From contig NZ_JAQEGR010000002.1 of NCBI RefSeq assembly GCF_027667425.1, positions 1 through 64,000 on the forward strand: DNA of 64,000 nucleotides. Direction: 5' to 3'. Each line of letters begins with the position of its first letter. The stretch's first letter is position 1. Made by a program: the position numbers and the translations under genes. The DNA comes from Fusicatenibacter saccharivorans. Its GTDB lineage: Bacteria; Bacillota; Clostridia; Lachnospirales; Lachnospiraceae. The notes under the pieces are model-generated. The model searched no databases and was not told the DNA's origin. It saw nothing but the letters and a program-made list of their open reading frames with translations. Below, piece after piece: positions 34,245 through 43,496 of the stretch.

Positions 34245-37200
34245 ATGAGTTTTACGCATTTACATGTACATACCGAATACAGCCTTCTGGACGGATCGAA
34301 CAAGATCAAAGAGTACGTTGCCAGAGTCAAGGAGCTTGGCATGAACAGCGCCGCGATCACCGATCACGGCGTCATGTTCGGCTGTATCGATTTTTATAAA
34401 GAAGCCCGCGCGCAGGGCATCAAGCCGATCCTCGGCTGTGAGGTTTACGTGGCGCCGGGTTCCCGTTTCGACCGCGAAACCAGCCGCGGAGAGGACCGGT
34501 ACTACCATCTGGTTCTGCTGGCGGAAAATAATACGGGCTATTCCAATCTGATGAAGATTGTTTCGGCGGGCTTTATCGATGGATTTTACTATAAGCCGCG
34601 TGTCGACATGGAGATTCTGGAAAAGTATCACGAGGGCATTATCGCGCTTTCCGCCTGCCTTGCAGGTGAGGTGGCGCGTGCGATGGTGCGGAACCAGTAC
34701 GAGATGGGAAAAGAGGCCGCACTGCGGTATGAGAAGATTTTCGGAAAAGGCAATTTCTTCCTGGAACTGCAGGATCACGGCATCTCGGAGCAGCGGATGG
34801 TCAATCAGCAGCTGATGCGCCTCTCGGCAGAAACCGGCATCGAGCTGGTGGCGACGAATGATATTCACTACACGTACGCAGAAGATGCGGATTCCCATGA
34901 TATTCTTCTGTGCCTGCAGACCGGAAAGAAGATCACGGATGAGGACCGCATGCGCTACGAGGGCGGACAGTATTTCGTGAAATCCGAGGCGGAGATGGCA
35001 TCGCTCTTCCCGTATGCACCGCAGGCAATCGAAAATACACAGAAAATTGCAGACCGGTGTAATGTGGAGATCGAATTTGGTGTCACAAAACTTCCGAAAT
35101 TCGATGTGCCGGAGGGATACACTTCCTGGGAATACTTAAATAAGCTCTGCTACGACGGCCTCGAGGAACGGTATCACCCGGCGACAGATGAACTGAAAGC
35201 GCGGCTGGAATACGAGCTTGATACGATCAAAACGATGGGTTACGTCGATTACTTCCTGATCGTGTGGGATTTCATCAAATTTGCGCGCGACCACGACATC
35301 ATGGTCGGACCGGGACGAGGATCGGCGGCCGGAAGTATTGTTTCCTACACCCTTGGCATCACACAGCTGGACCCGATGCGGTACCAGCTCCTGTTCGAGC
35401 GTTTCCTGAACCCGGAACGAGTTACCATGCCTGATATCGACGTGGATTTCTGTTTCGAACGCCGCCCGGAGGTCATCGACTATGTAACGAGAAAATACGG
35501 CAAGGACCGCGTTGTACAGATCGTCACATTCGGTACACTGGCGGCGCGCGGTGTCATCCGCGATGTCGGCCGTGTGCTGGATATGCCGTATGCACAGGTC
35601 GATTCGATTGCGAAGATGATTCCGAATGAGCTGAATATCACGATCGACAAGGCACTGCAGATGAACCACGAGCTGCGGGAGCTGTATCAGGGCAATGAAG
35701 AGGTTGCACATCTGATCGACATGTCACGGAGACTTGAAGGTCTGCCGCGCCACACGTCGATGCACGCCGCCGGTGTTGTCATCGGCTCGCGTCCGCTGGT
35801 GGAATTTGTGCCGCTCTCGCGAGGAAGCGACGGAACGATCGTCACGCAGTTCACGATGACGACGCTCGAGGAACTGGGACTTCTGAAAATGGACTTCTTA
35901 GGACTTCGGACCCTGACCGTCATTCAGAATGCGACAAAGCTCGCAGAGCGTTACAGCAATAAGAAAATTGATCTGCTTCACATCGATTACAACGATCCGA
36001 AAGTGCTCGGTATGATCGGCGCATCGAAAACGGTCGGTGTGTTCCAGCTCGAGAGTGCGGGAATGAAAAACTTCATGAAGGAGTTAAAACCGCAGAGCCT
36101 CGAGGATATCATCGCCGGAATTTCCCTGTACCGTCCGGGCCCGATGGATTTTATTCCGCAGTACATCAAAGGAAAAAACAACCCGGAATCCGTTACGTAC
36201 GATACACCGCTCTTAAAACCGATTCTGGAGCCGACGTACGGCTGTATCGTCTACCAGGAACAGGTTATGCAGATCGTACAGGCACTGGCGGGCTATTCGC
36301 TTGGACGGGCCGATCTGGTGCGCCGTGCGATGTCGAAGAAAAAGGCATCTGTCATGGAAAAAGAGCGCCAGAATTTCGTTTATGGAAACGAGGCCGAGGG
36401 CGTGCCGGGCTGTATCAAAAACGGCATTGATGAGAAGACAGCGAACAAGATCTACGACGAGATGATCGACTTCGCGAAATACGCCTTCAACAAATCCCAT
36501 GCGGCGGCGTACGCGTTCGTATCGTACCAGACGGCATGGCTGAAATACTATTACCCGGTTGAGTTCATGGCGGCTCTGATGACCTCCTGCATCGATAACC
36601 CGGGAAAAGTCGCAGAGTATATCTTGAGTTCCCGGCAGATGGGCATTTCCATTCTGCCGCCGGACATCAACCGAAGCGAAGGAAAATTCACGGTAGACGG
36701 CCAGGCGATCCGCTATGGCATGGCGGCGGTCAAAGGCATCGGAAAGCCGGTCATGGAGGCGATCGTGGAGGAGCGGAGTGCAAACGGACCGTTCCGCTCG
36801 TTAAAGGATTTCGCGGAGCGCCTGAGCGGAAAAGAAGTCAACAAGCGGACCGTCGAGAACTTTATCAAGGCGGGCGCATTCGACTGCTTCGGCGTGACGA
36901 GAAAGCAGCTCATGTTCGTCTACGCCAATGTGCTCGATGATGTGGCGCGCGAGAAAAAAGATTCGTTAAGCGGCCAGATGAGTCTGTTTGACTTCGTAGA
37001 TGAGACGACCAAACGGTCGTATGAAACGGTGTACCCGGATGTCGGAGAATACGAAAAGAGTGATCTTTTGGCGCTCGAAAAAGAGGTGCTCGGCATCTAC
37101 GTCAGCGGTCATCCGCTCGAGGAGCAGGAGGAGTGCTGGCGGAAGAACATTTCCGCGGTAACGACAGACTTCCAGCCGGATGAGGAGACGGGTTTCCCAT

Positions 37201-37718
37201 CCGTCACCGACGGCGCGAAAGAGATTGTCGGCGGCATTATCACGGATAAAAAAATCAAATATACAAAGAATAACAAGACAATGGCATTTCTCACACTCGA
37301 GGACCTCGTCGGCAGTATGGAAATCGTCGTATTCCCGCGCGATTACGAGAAAAACGCACCGATGATGCAGACCGATGCGCGTGTCTTCATCCAGGGCCGT
37401 GTTTCCGCGGAGGATGATAAGCCGAGCAAGCTGATCTGCGAGAAAATTTTCCCGTTTGCTGGCATCCCGAAAGAGCTCTGGATCCAGTTCCCGGACAAGG
37501 AAACGTACGAGAGAGAAGTGGCGGATCTGTACCAGATGCTGCATGAATCCGACGGCAAGGACAGCGTGATTCTCTACATCAAATCGATCAAAGCGATGAA
37601 AAAACTGCCGCCGAGCCGCAATGTGCAGGCAGATGCCCGTCTGGTGGCGTCACTTCAGGCAAAATTCGGTACCGGAAACGTGAAAGTTGTAGAAAAGAGT
37701 ATTGAAAAAAGGGCCTGA
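34245..37718 (+). CDS. dnaE: DNA polymerase III alpha subunit DnaE
   Basis: A replicative C-family polymerase. The 1157-residue protein begins with the PHP domain (THLHVHTEYSLLDGSNKI, AAITDHGVMFG) and continues with the palm (GPGRGSAAGSIVSY, MPDIDVDFCFERR, where the catalytic Asps lie). Next come fingers, the HhH region (FNKSHAAAYAFVSYQTAWLK) and a C-terminal OB fold. GAGGAGA precedes ATG 34245; an upstream in-frame ATG lies within the kinase gene. The close spacing (11 bases) to the kinase suggests read-through, odd for a replication gene. Firmicutes use PolC as main polymerase, with DnaE extending primers. pfkA follows, the usual neighbour in clostridia. Confidence 0.97.
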   Translation: MSFTHLHVHTEYSLLDGSNKIKEYVARVKELGMNSAAITDHGVMFGCIDFYKEARAQGIKPILGCEVYVAPGSRFDRETSRGEDRYYHLVLLAENNTGYSNLMKIVSAGFIDGFYYKPRVDMEILEKYHEGIIALSACLAGEVARAMVRNQYEMGKEAALRYEKIFGKGNFFLELQDHGISEQRMVNQQLMRLSAETGIELVATNDIHYTYAEDADSHDILLCLQTGKKITDEDRMRYEGGQYFVKSEAEMASLFPYAPQAIENTQKIADRCNVEIEFGVTKLPKFDVPEGYTSWEYLNKLCYDGLEERYHPATDELKARLEYELDTIKTMGYVDYFLIVWDFIKFARDHDIMVGPGRGSAAGSIVSYTLGITQLDPMRYQLLFERFLNPERVTMPDIDVDFCFERRPEVIDYVTRKYGKDRVVQIVTFGTLAARGVIRDVGRVLDMPYAQVDSIAKMIPNELNITIDKALQMNHELRELYQGNEEVAHLIDMSRRLEGLPRHTSMHAAGVVIGSRPLVEFVPLSRGSDGTIVTQFTMTTLEELGLLKMDFLGLRTLTVIQNATKLAERYSNKKIDLLHIDYNDPKVLGMIGASKTVGVFQLESAGMKNFMKELKPQSLEDIIAGISLYRPGPMDFIPQYIKGKNNPESVTYDTPLLKPILEPTYGCIVYQEQVMQIVQALAGYSLGRADLVRRAMSKKKASVMEKERQNFVYGNEAEGVPGCIKNGIDEKTANKIYDEMIDFAKYAFNKSHAAAYAFVSYQTAWLKYYYPVEFMAALMTSCIDNPGKVAEYILSSRQMGISILPPDINRSEGKFTVDGQAIRYGMAAVKGIGKPVMEAIVEERSANGPFRSLKDFAERLSGKEVNKRTVENFIKAGAFDCFGVTRKQLMFVYANVLDDVAREKKDSLSGQMSLFDFVDETTKRSYETVYPDVGEYEKSDLLALEKEVLGIYVSGHPLEEQEECWRKNISAVTTDFQPDEETGFPSVTDGAKEIVGGIITDKKIKYTKNNKTMAFLTLEDLVGSMEIVVFPRDYEKNAPMMQTDARVFIQGRVSAEDDKPSKLICEKIFPFAGIPKELWIQFPDKETYEREVADLYQMLHESDGKDSVILYIKSIKAMKKLPPSRNVQADARLVASLQAKFGTGNVKVVEKSIEKRA

Positions 37719-37736
37719 ATGCTTTAAAATAAAACT

Positions 37737-37780
37737 GTGTGTGATTAATAAATAAAACTACTCGTTTATTAATGTGTGTG
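37737..37780. repeat. Nested direct and inverted repeat upstream of pfkA
   Basis: GTGTGTG (37737-37743), ATTAATAAA (37744-37752), 12 bases, TTTATTAAT (37765-37773), GTGTGTG (37774-37780). The inner arms are perfect complements; the outer seven bases are direct repeats. It ends 19 bases before the pfkA start and could be an operator or a leader hairpin. Confidence 0.55.
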
Positions 37781-37799
37781 ATGAGATGGAGGAATTCAT

Positions 37800-38792
37800 A
37801 TGGCAACGACTAACAAGGTAAAGACAATCGGAGTGCTTACCAGCGGTGGTGATGCACCAGGTATGAACGCAGCGATCCGTGCAGCCGTAAGAAGAGGTCT
37901 GCAGAAGGGCGTTCAGATGAAAGGTATCCTGAAAGGCTACGACGGACTGATGAACGAAGAAATCATCGACATGACAGCCCGCGATGTATCCGACACCATC
38001 GAGCGCGGAGGTACCATCCTTTATACCGCCCGCTGCGCAGAGATGCGTACACTGGAAGGCCAGAAACGTGCTGCAGATGTCTGCAGAAAACACGGCATCG
38101 ACGGACTGGTAGTTATCGGCGGAGACGGATCTTTTGCAGGAGCGCAGAAACTGGCAGCTCTTGGAATTAACACCGTAGGTGTACCGGGAACCATCGACCT
38201 GGATATCGCCTGCACAGAATATACCATCGGTTTTGATACCGCGGTAAACACTGCAATGGAAGCCATTGATAAAGTAAGAGATACTTCCACTTCCCATGAG
38301 AGATGCTCGATCATCGAGGTTATGGGACGTAATGCCGGATATATCGCTCTTTGGTGCGGTATCGCAAACGGCGCAGAGGATATTCTTCTTCCGGAGAAAT
38401 ACGATTACGATGAGCAGAAGATCATCAACAACATCATCGAGAACCGTAGAAAAGGCAAAAAACATCATATCATCGTAAATGCTGAGGGCATCGGCCATTC
38501 CACCAGCATGGCGCGCAGAATCGAAGCTGCAACCGGCATCGAGACCCGTGCAACGATCCTTGGACATATGCAGCGTGGAGGAAGCCCGACATGTAAAGAC
38601 CGTGTATATGCGTCCATCATGGGTGCTTACGCAGTTGACCTTCTTCTGGAAGGCAAAACAGACCGCGTTGTTGCATACAAGAACGGTGAGTATGTAGATT
38701 ACGATATCGATGAGGCACTGTCCATGACAAAGACTCTGCCGGAATATCAGTGGGAGATCGCAAGAGCTCTTTCTTATAACTATACGAAATAA
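37800..38792 (+). CDS. pfkA: ATP-dependent 6-phosphofructokinase
   Basis: Phosphorylates fructose 6-phosphate in glycolysis. The 330-residue protein has the N-terminal LTSGGDAPGMNAAIRA and the GGDGS motif (107-111) with Gly where PPi-dependent enzymes have Asp, so ATP is the phosphate donor. The active-site loop reads T131-I-D-L-D135, whereas most PfkA enzymes I know have TIDND; the two Asps are kept and Asn is replaced by Leu134. The rest (GFDTAVNTAMEAIDKVRDT, MGRNAGYIAL, LGHMQRGGSPT) is normal. GGAGG precedes ATG 37800. It lies after dnaE and before pgi, so two early glycolysis genes are adjacent, each with its own terminator. Confidence 0.95.
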   Translation: MATTNKVKTIGVLTSGGDAPGMNAAIRAAVRRGLQKGVQMKGILKGYDGLMNEEIIDMTARDVSDTIERGGTILYTARCAEMRTLEGQKRAADVCRKHGIDGLVVIGGDGSFAGAQKLAALGINTVGVPGTIDLDIACTEYTIGFDTAVNTAMEAIDKVRDTSTSHERCSIIEVMGRNAGYIALWCGIANGAEDILLPEKYDYDEQKIINNIIENRRKGKKHHIIVNAEGIGHSTSMARRIEAATGIETRATILGHMQRGGSPTCKDRVYASIMGAYAVDLLLEGKTDRVVAYKNGEYVDYDIDEALSMTKTLPEYQWEIARALSYNYTK

Positions 38793-38803
38793 AAAAGTAT
38801 CAC

Positions 38804-38847
38804 GAAACAGACTGTTTTTAGCAAGCAGTCTGTTTCATTGGTATAAT
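38804..38847 (+). terminator. pfkA terminator overlapping pgi promoter region
   Basis: A perfect 11-bp stem (38804-38814 with 38826-38836) follows pfkA. A TATAAT at 38842-38847, ten bases after it, with TTAGCA 18 bases upstream in the loop, is a plausible pgi promoter, so terminator and promoter may share the same DNA. Confidence 0.65.
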
Positions 38848-38915
38848 AGCGGGAATAAAAATGTTTCCGCGGACGGAATAGAGAGACAAAATAAAAAAAC
38901 AGGAGGAACTTAACA

Positions 38916-40496
38916 ATGGTTACCTGGAACAATCTTGATAAACTGGCTTCTTTTGAGGAGCTGAAAAAAGTGGAGCGTGTCAATCTTGCCGAGGTGATGT
39001 CCGGCGAAAACGGAGCAGAGCGCGTAAAATCTTACAGCGTTCCGATGGCAGAAGGACTTGCGTATAACTACGCAGCAAAACAGGTGAATGAGGATGTCCT
39101 TGCCGCACTCGTAAAACTGGCAGAAGAGGCACAGCTTTCTGAAAAATTTGAGGAGCTTTACAACGGTGCTGTCATCAACACCGGAGAGAACCGTCTCGTG
39201 CTTCATCAGCTGACCCGCGGCCAGCTCGGAAACACCGTTACGGCAGACGGCGTAGACAAACGTGCTTTCTACGTAGAGCAGCAGAACCGCATCGCAGAGT
39301 TTGCGAACAAAGTACATGCAGGTGAGATCACCAACGCAGCAGGTGAAAAATTCACCACCGTTGTGCAGATCGGTATCGGCGGAAGCGACCTTGGCCCGCG
39401 TGCGATGTATCTGGCTCTGGAAAACTGGGCAAAGAAAAACGGCTGCTTCAAAATGGAAGCAAAATTCATCAGCAACGTTGACCCGGATGACGCAGCAGCT
39501 GTTCTGAATTCGATCGACGTAGCACATTCCATCTTCGTTCTGGTATCCAAATCCGGAACCACACTGGAGACTCTGACCAATGAGTCCTTCGTAAAAGACG
39601 CTCTGAAAAATGCAGGCCTGGATGCATCCAAGCATATGATCGCCGTTACCAGTGAGACTTCTCCGCTGGCAAAGAGCGACGACTATCTGGCAGCATTCTT
39701 CATGGATGACTATATCGGAGGCCGTTATTCTTCCACATCCGCAGTCGGCGGCGCTGTTCTGTCCCTGGCTTTCGGACCGGAAGTATTCGCAGCATTCCTC
39801 GAGGGCGCTGCAGCAGAAGATAAACTTTCTGCAAACAAAGACGTATTACAGAACCCGGAGATGCTCGATGCGCTGATCGGTGTTTACGAGAGAAACGTTC
39901 TTGGCTATCCAAGCACTGCAGTTCTTCCGTACTCCCAGGCACTGAACCGTTTCCCGGCTCACTTACAGCAGGTAGATATGGAGTCCAACGGTAAATCGGT
40001 CAACCGCTTCGGCGAGCCGGTCAATTACCCGACCGGTCCGGTTCTCTTCGGCGAGCCAGGTACCAATGGACAGCATTCCTTCTATCAGCTGCTGCATCAG
40101 GGAACTGATATCGTTCCGCTGCAGTTTGTAGGATTCCGCAATAACCAGATGGAGACCGATGTCGACATCCAGGGCAGCACCAGCCAGCAGAAACTCTGCG
40201 CAAACGTAGCAGCTCAGATCGTTGCATTTGCCTGCGGTAAAGCAGATGAGAATAAAAACAAAAACTTCGAAGGCGGCCGTCCGTCCAGCATCATTATCGG
40301 AGATCAGGTAAATCCGAAGACGCTGGGAGCACTGCTTGCACACTTCGAGAATAAGATCATGTTCCAGGGATTCCTGTGGAACGTAAACAGCTTCGACCAG
40401 GAGGGTGTACAGCTTGGTAAAGTCCTTGCAAAACGCGTTCTGGCTCATGAGACAGACGGAGCACTGAAGGTATTCAGTGATCTGCTCAATATCTAA
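38916..40496 (+). CDS. pgi: Glucose-6-phosphate isomerase
   Basis: Interconverts glucose 6-phosphate and fructose 6-phosphate. The 526-residue protein contains the phosphate-binding VQIGIGGSDLGPRAM, VSKSGTTLET (sugar phosphate loop), GGRYSSTSAVGG, the catalytic Glu region (VDMESNGKSVN), GTNGQHSFYQLLHQGTD with the catalytic His, and the C-terminal Lys stretch (FDQEGVQLGK). AGGAGG lies upstream of ATG 38916. It is a separate gene between the pfkA terminator and its own. The third codon positions are C/G-rich, typical of a highly expressed gene here. Confidence 0.97.
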   Translation: MVTWNNLDKLASFEELKKVERVNLAEVMSGENGAERVKSYSVPMAEGLAYNYAAKQVNEDVLAALVKLAEEAQLSEKFEELYNGAVINTGENRLVLHQLTRGQLGNTVTADGVDKRAFYVEQQNRIAEFANKVHAGEITNAAGEKFTTVVQIGIGGSDLGPRAMYLALENWAKKNGCFKMEAKFISNVDPDDAAAVLNSIDVAHSIFVLVSKSGTTLETLTNESFVKDALKNAGLDASKHMIAVTSETSPLAKSDDYLAAFFMDDYIGGRYSSTSAVGGAVLSLAFGPEVFAAFLEGAAAEDKLSANKDVLQNPEMLDALIGVYERNVLGYPSTAVLPYSQALNRFPAHLQQVDMESNGKSVNRFGEPVNYPTGPVLFGEPGTNGQHSFYQLLHQGTDIVPLQFVGFRNNQMETDVDIQGSTSQQKLCANVAAQIVAFACGKADENKNKNFEGGRPSSIIIGDQVNPKTLGALLAHFENKIMFQGFLWNVNSFDQEGVQLGKVLAKRVLAHETDGALKVFSDLLNI

Positions 40497-40535
40497 AAGC
40501 GTTATTTTCTGATCAGAAAAGGCGTCCTGTGAAAA

Positions 40536-40564
40536 AAATCTCCCGGAAAAACTCCGGGAGATTT
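40536..40564 (+). terminator. pgi terminator
   Basis: CTCCCGGA (40540-40547) pairs with TCCGGGAG (40553-40560), extended by flanking AAAT/ATTT; short T-run. It lies about 40 bases after the pgi stop and marks the end of backbone before the second mobile segment. Confidence 0.75.
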
Positions 40565-40635
40565 CAGACTATAGACAAAGCCCTGCTTAGGGGCGGTGAC
40601 GTAAGAAAATATTTATGTGAGAGAATCGGCGTAGT

Positions 40636-40983
40636 TTAGGCTACGCCGGTTTTCTTTTCTTTTTGGGCTGCTTGGGATTGCTCCCTTGCGTCCTCAAAAT
40701 CAAATGCACCAATGAAGTTATAGACGATCTCGATTTCTCTGACCTTGATGCGCGGCTCATTCTCGTCCGGCGTATAAACCTCGGAGATATAAATTTTCTC
40801 CACAAACTCTCGGAGAACAGAGGCGTCAAGCTGCTGCATATCAGTGTACTTCCTGACCGCTGCAATAAACTGTCTGACATTGACTTTCTGCTTTTCCTGT
40901 TCCTTGACTTCTTGCCGAAGATATTCGACAAGGTTTGTAAGGTTAGTCTGTTCCAATTCATAGTCACGGGACAGTATATCAGC
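40636..40983 (-). pseudogene. Large serine recombinase (Tn4451/TndX type), C-terminal fragment
   Basis: About 115 residues matching the tail (DUF4368 region) of TndX-like recombinases: ILSRDYELEQ, then a coiled coil (LVEYLRQEVKEQEKQKVNVR), FIAAVRKYTDMQQLDASVLR, EFVEKIYISEV and the final VREIEIVYNFIGAFDF. The catalytic N-terminal resolvase domain and zinc-ribbon part are missing: the frame continues upstream to 41136 but with unrelated, GC-rich sequence. It is therefore a deletion scar of the recombinase that once moved this segment. It sits at the left edge of the small accessory island, downstream of the immunity operon on the same strand. Confidence 0.78.
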
Positions 40984-41031
40984 ATGGCGGCTCCCTCCGT
41001 GGGCCGCCGATCCTGCGCTGGGCAAAGAGAA

Positions 41032-41061
41032 GCGGCGGCCTTGATTTCTCAAAGCCGCCGC
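41032..41061 (-). terminator. Terminator of the immunity operon
   Basis: GCGGCGGC (41032-41039) pairs with GCCGCCGC (41054-41061), prolonged by TTGA/TCAA after one mismatch, with a four-base loop. Read on the minus strand it lies about 80 bases after the sensor kinase stop and is followed by TTCTCTTT. Confidence 0.6.
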
Positions 41062-41142
41062 TGGTTTTATGGGCGTGTCAAAAGGGCTGTTGTACGACGG
41101 CTTTTTTTCTTTGCCGTCGCCCGGCAGTTGAAACAATACTGT

Positions 41143-42045
41143 TTATTTGATTTCCAATGAAATGGTTAGTGTATCATTTTCAATTTTAGCGAACACATTG
41201 CCGCCGAGCTTGTCAGTTAATAGTTTTACCACAGCAAGCCCCACTCCTGTACCGCTATTATGCCTTGATTTGTCCCCGGTATAAAATCTTTCAAATAGTC
41301 GGTTTGGGTCTATTTCCACCTTACTATCAATGGGATTTTCAATGATAAAAATAGCACTCTTTTCTTTGCCTTGCTTCAAGTCAATTTTAATCGAGCCAGA
41401 GGAATATCGAATAGCATTTATAATAAGATTTTGAAAAATACGTTCTACCATACCATAGTCCGAATGGAGATAAACGGAATGATTTGGCAGACCAATTACA
41501 GGAGATATGCCTTTTGCTTCCAATGCTGGGGCGTTCTCTGTGATAAGATTTATCAGCAAATTTGTTAAGTTGAAATCTTCACGCACAGGAGTTACTTCTT
41601 TTGCGTCTATTACAGAAACATCGTAAAAGGTTTGTATCAGCGCTTTCATTCTTTCTGCTTTATTATAAATGGTTTCTATACGCTGTGTTTGACCTGCTGA
41701 TAAATTCTCCTTTTTTAATAATTGTAAATGGCCAAGTATTACCGTCAGAGGGGTACGCAAGTCATGTGAAATATTAGCAATGGACTCTTTCAAATACATT
41801 TCGTGCCGTAATGTGCTTGCAATGGACTGTCTTTGCTTTTCATTATACTGGTTTAATACTGCGGCCAGTTGTTCTATATCTTTATCAACAAGAGAGATGT
41901 CCAGCATCTTTTCCGATTTTCCAGTTGTAAGATCGGTCATTTGTTTCGATAGATTACGGATTTGTCTTTTGATTTGCACATATTTGAAAAGCACTACTAT
42001 CAAGACTGCGATAACTAAAATTAACAACAGCTTTATTCCAGACAC
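41143..42045 (-). CDS. Sensor histidine kinase of lantibiotic-immunity operon
   Basis: A 300-residue kinase with a single N-terminal TM segment (residues 5-21), almost no extracellular part, a linker, HisKA with ISHDLRTPLT (His94), and HATPase_c (NLIINAIRYSSG, the N box; GTGVGLAVVKLL, the G box). Kinases with such a short input region usually sense cell-envelope stress together with an ABC transporter. Its cognate response regulator is the first gene of the same operon. The start reported is GTG at 42045, very close to AAGGAGG; a TTG six codons further in is an alternative. Last gene of the operon. Confidence 0.87.
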   Translation of the reverse strand: MSGIKLLLILVIAVLIVVLFKYVQIKRQIRNLSKQMTDLTTGKSEKMLDISLVDKDIEQLAAVLNQYNEKQRQSIASTLRHEMYLKESIANISHDLRTPLTVILGHLQLLKKENLSAGQTQRIETIYNKAERMKALIQTFYDVSVIDAKEVTPVREDFNLTNLLINLITENAPALEAKGISPVIGLPNHSVYLHSDYGMVERIFQNLIINAIRYSSGSIKIDLKQGKEKSAIFIIENPIDSKVEIDPNRLFERFYTGDKSRHNSGTGVGLAVVKLLTDKLGGNVFAKIENDTLTISLEIK

Positions 42046-42056
42046 CTCCCTCCTTG

Positions 42057-42794
42057 TTATTTGAGTTCACATTTGCGAAAGCTAATCCATGAAAAGGTTA
42101 TCAAAGCAACTATCCAAACAACGCCAACTAAAATGGCCCATGGCAAAAAATAGGTCACAGAAAAAACCGCTTCCCGTATCTGATAGGTTGCCAAAAATGC
42201 AACAGGAAGATCAAACATCATTCCATACCCAAGATAAAGGCTAAGAACAAAAGTGACTAAAGCGGTAACAGCTATTGCTCTTGCAGAGCTTCTTAACCAA
42301 AAAACAATCCAGATTGCAATAAGAAAAGTCGCACTGTTCAAAAGCAGAGAATATAAAATCGCCTTACTGACCTGATAACAAAGGTTGCCTGCTTCGGTAA
42401 TACCAAAGCGGACACTTTCTCTTATACAACCAGCCACAGGATAAACAAGAGCCATGATATTAAATGCAATTAAGTATGAGATTACTTTAGCAAAGAAAAT
42501 GGTTTTTCTCGAATGTCCTGCATTGACCTCAAGATCAATCGTCCGACTGGAAAATTCCTGTCCTAAAATCAGAGCTAAAATACTGGATATAATAATCAGG
42601 AGAAAGGTTGAATCGTAAACCATTCCATTAAAAATATCTGCGAGGGATGTAGCAGCCCCACCCATAGGCCCCATAGCTTCCGGGACATAAGTATCTGCGG
42701 TAAAAAAACCAATCAAAAATATCCCTATTAAACCGCACCAATAAAAGATATTATGTGATAATTGATATTTTTCCATTTTCAGTAAGTTGTTCAT
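42057..42794 (-). CDS. ABC-2 type permease, lantibiotic immunity (LanE/LanG-like)
   Basis: A 245-residue integral membrane protein with six predicted helices, an early MEKYQLSHNIFYWCGLIGIF segment and the hallmark GQEFSSRTIDLEVNAGHSRK between helices 2 and 3. This pattern is characteristic of permeases of the NisEG/BcrB type that, with the neighbouring ATPase, expel lantibiotics or bacitracin-like peptides from the membrane. ATG 42794 follows AAGGAGG with seven bases spacing; a GTG two codons earlier is less likely. It is the second of two related permeases, 15 bases after the first. Confidence 0.85.
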   Translation of the reverse strand: MNNLLKMEKYQLSHNIFYWCGLIGIFLIGFFTADTYVPEAMGPMGGAATSLADIFNGMVYDSTFLLIIISSILALILGQEFSSRTIDLEVNAGHSRKTIFFAKVISYLIAFNIMALVYPVAGCIRESVRFGITEAGNLCYQVSKAILYSLLLNSATFLIAIWIVFWLRSSARAIAVTALVTFVLSLYLGYGMMFDLPVAFLATYQIREAVFSVTYFLPWAILVGVVWIVALITFSWISFRKCELK

Positions 42795-42809
42795 TCCCAC
42801 ACCTCCTTG

Positions 42810-43496
42810 TTATTTCAAATCCGAGCGTCGGAACCACAGATAAGTACCTAAGCATAATGCCAGTACCCATAAAAAATCTGAAAACATGAATTGCCCGCCG
42901 GATATGTTGGATTGTTGCAATGCCATAAGCCGAAGCTGGCCCATAGGCAATATTTGTGAGATAAGCTGCACTTGATCTCCATTCATCAAAAAGACCATTA
43001 AGAAAAAGAGTACCATCGGCACAGCCATACTCTTTCCTATATCACGGAAAATGAAGGCAAAGAAAAAAGGTAATAGGCACATTGCAAATTGCGAAGCAAT
43101 CACCATTACAACTATGCCGATGCTTGCCAATGCTCCTTTAGTGACAAACGTACCAATTATGCTATGTAACAACAGTGGAAAAGACAGGATAACCATGCAG
43201 GCGATTTGATGAACTACCAGCTTCGCAAATAGTATCTTTCCGCGTCGATGTCCGGCATTGATATATGATTGTAATGTTCTTCTGCCAAAATCATTTCCAA
43301 CAAACAGGGCAGAAAAGATGATTGTGAGGAAATATAGGATTGGCATATTGTATATCGAAGCAAAGAAAAGGTTGGATGTTTCCCCAACGCTATCCAGTAA
43401 CAACACACTACTTAAAAGGAGATTAAACAATCCTATCCCCCAAAAATACCAGCTATGGAACAGCTTATAAAATTCAGCTTTTAGGAGATTTGACAT
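42810..43496 (-). CDS. ABC-2 type permease, lantibiotic immunity (LanE/LanG-like)
   Basis: A 228-residue membrane protein with six predicted helices, distantly similar to the next gene. The opening MSNLLKAEFYKLFHSWYFWG and the FVGNDFGRRTLQSYINAGHR element match the other permease's pattern. Together they would form a heterodimeric channel for the ATPase encoded just upstream, whose end it overlaps by 23 bases, so translation is coupled. AGGAGG precedes the start. Substrate is inferred from family only; peptide antibiotics such as lantibiotics are the usual targets. Confidence 0.85.
   Translation of the reverse strand: MSNLLKAEFYKLFHSWYFWGIGLFNLLLSSVLLLDSVGETSNLFFASIYNMPILYFLTIIFSALFVGNDFGRRTLQSYINAGHRRGKILFAKLVVHQIACMVILSFPLLLHSIIGTFVTKGALASIGIVVMVIASQFAMCLLPFFFAFIFRDIGKSMAVPMVLFFLMVFLMNGDQVQLISQILPMGQLRLMALQQSNISGGQFMFSDFLWVLALCLGTYLWFRRSDLK

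Noticed and set aside
40984..41136. N-terminal extension of the recombinase fragment
   Set aside because: Sequence is unrelated to recombinases and covers the terminator hairpin at 41032-41061; the open frame is accidental.
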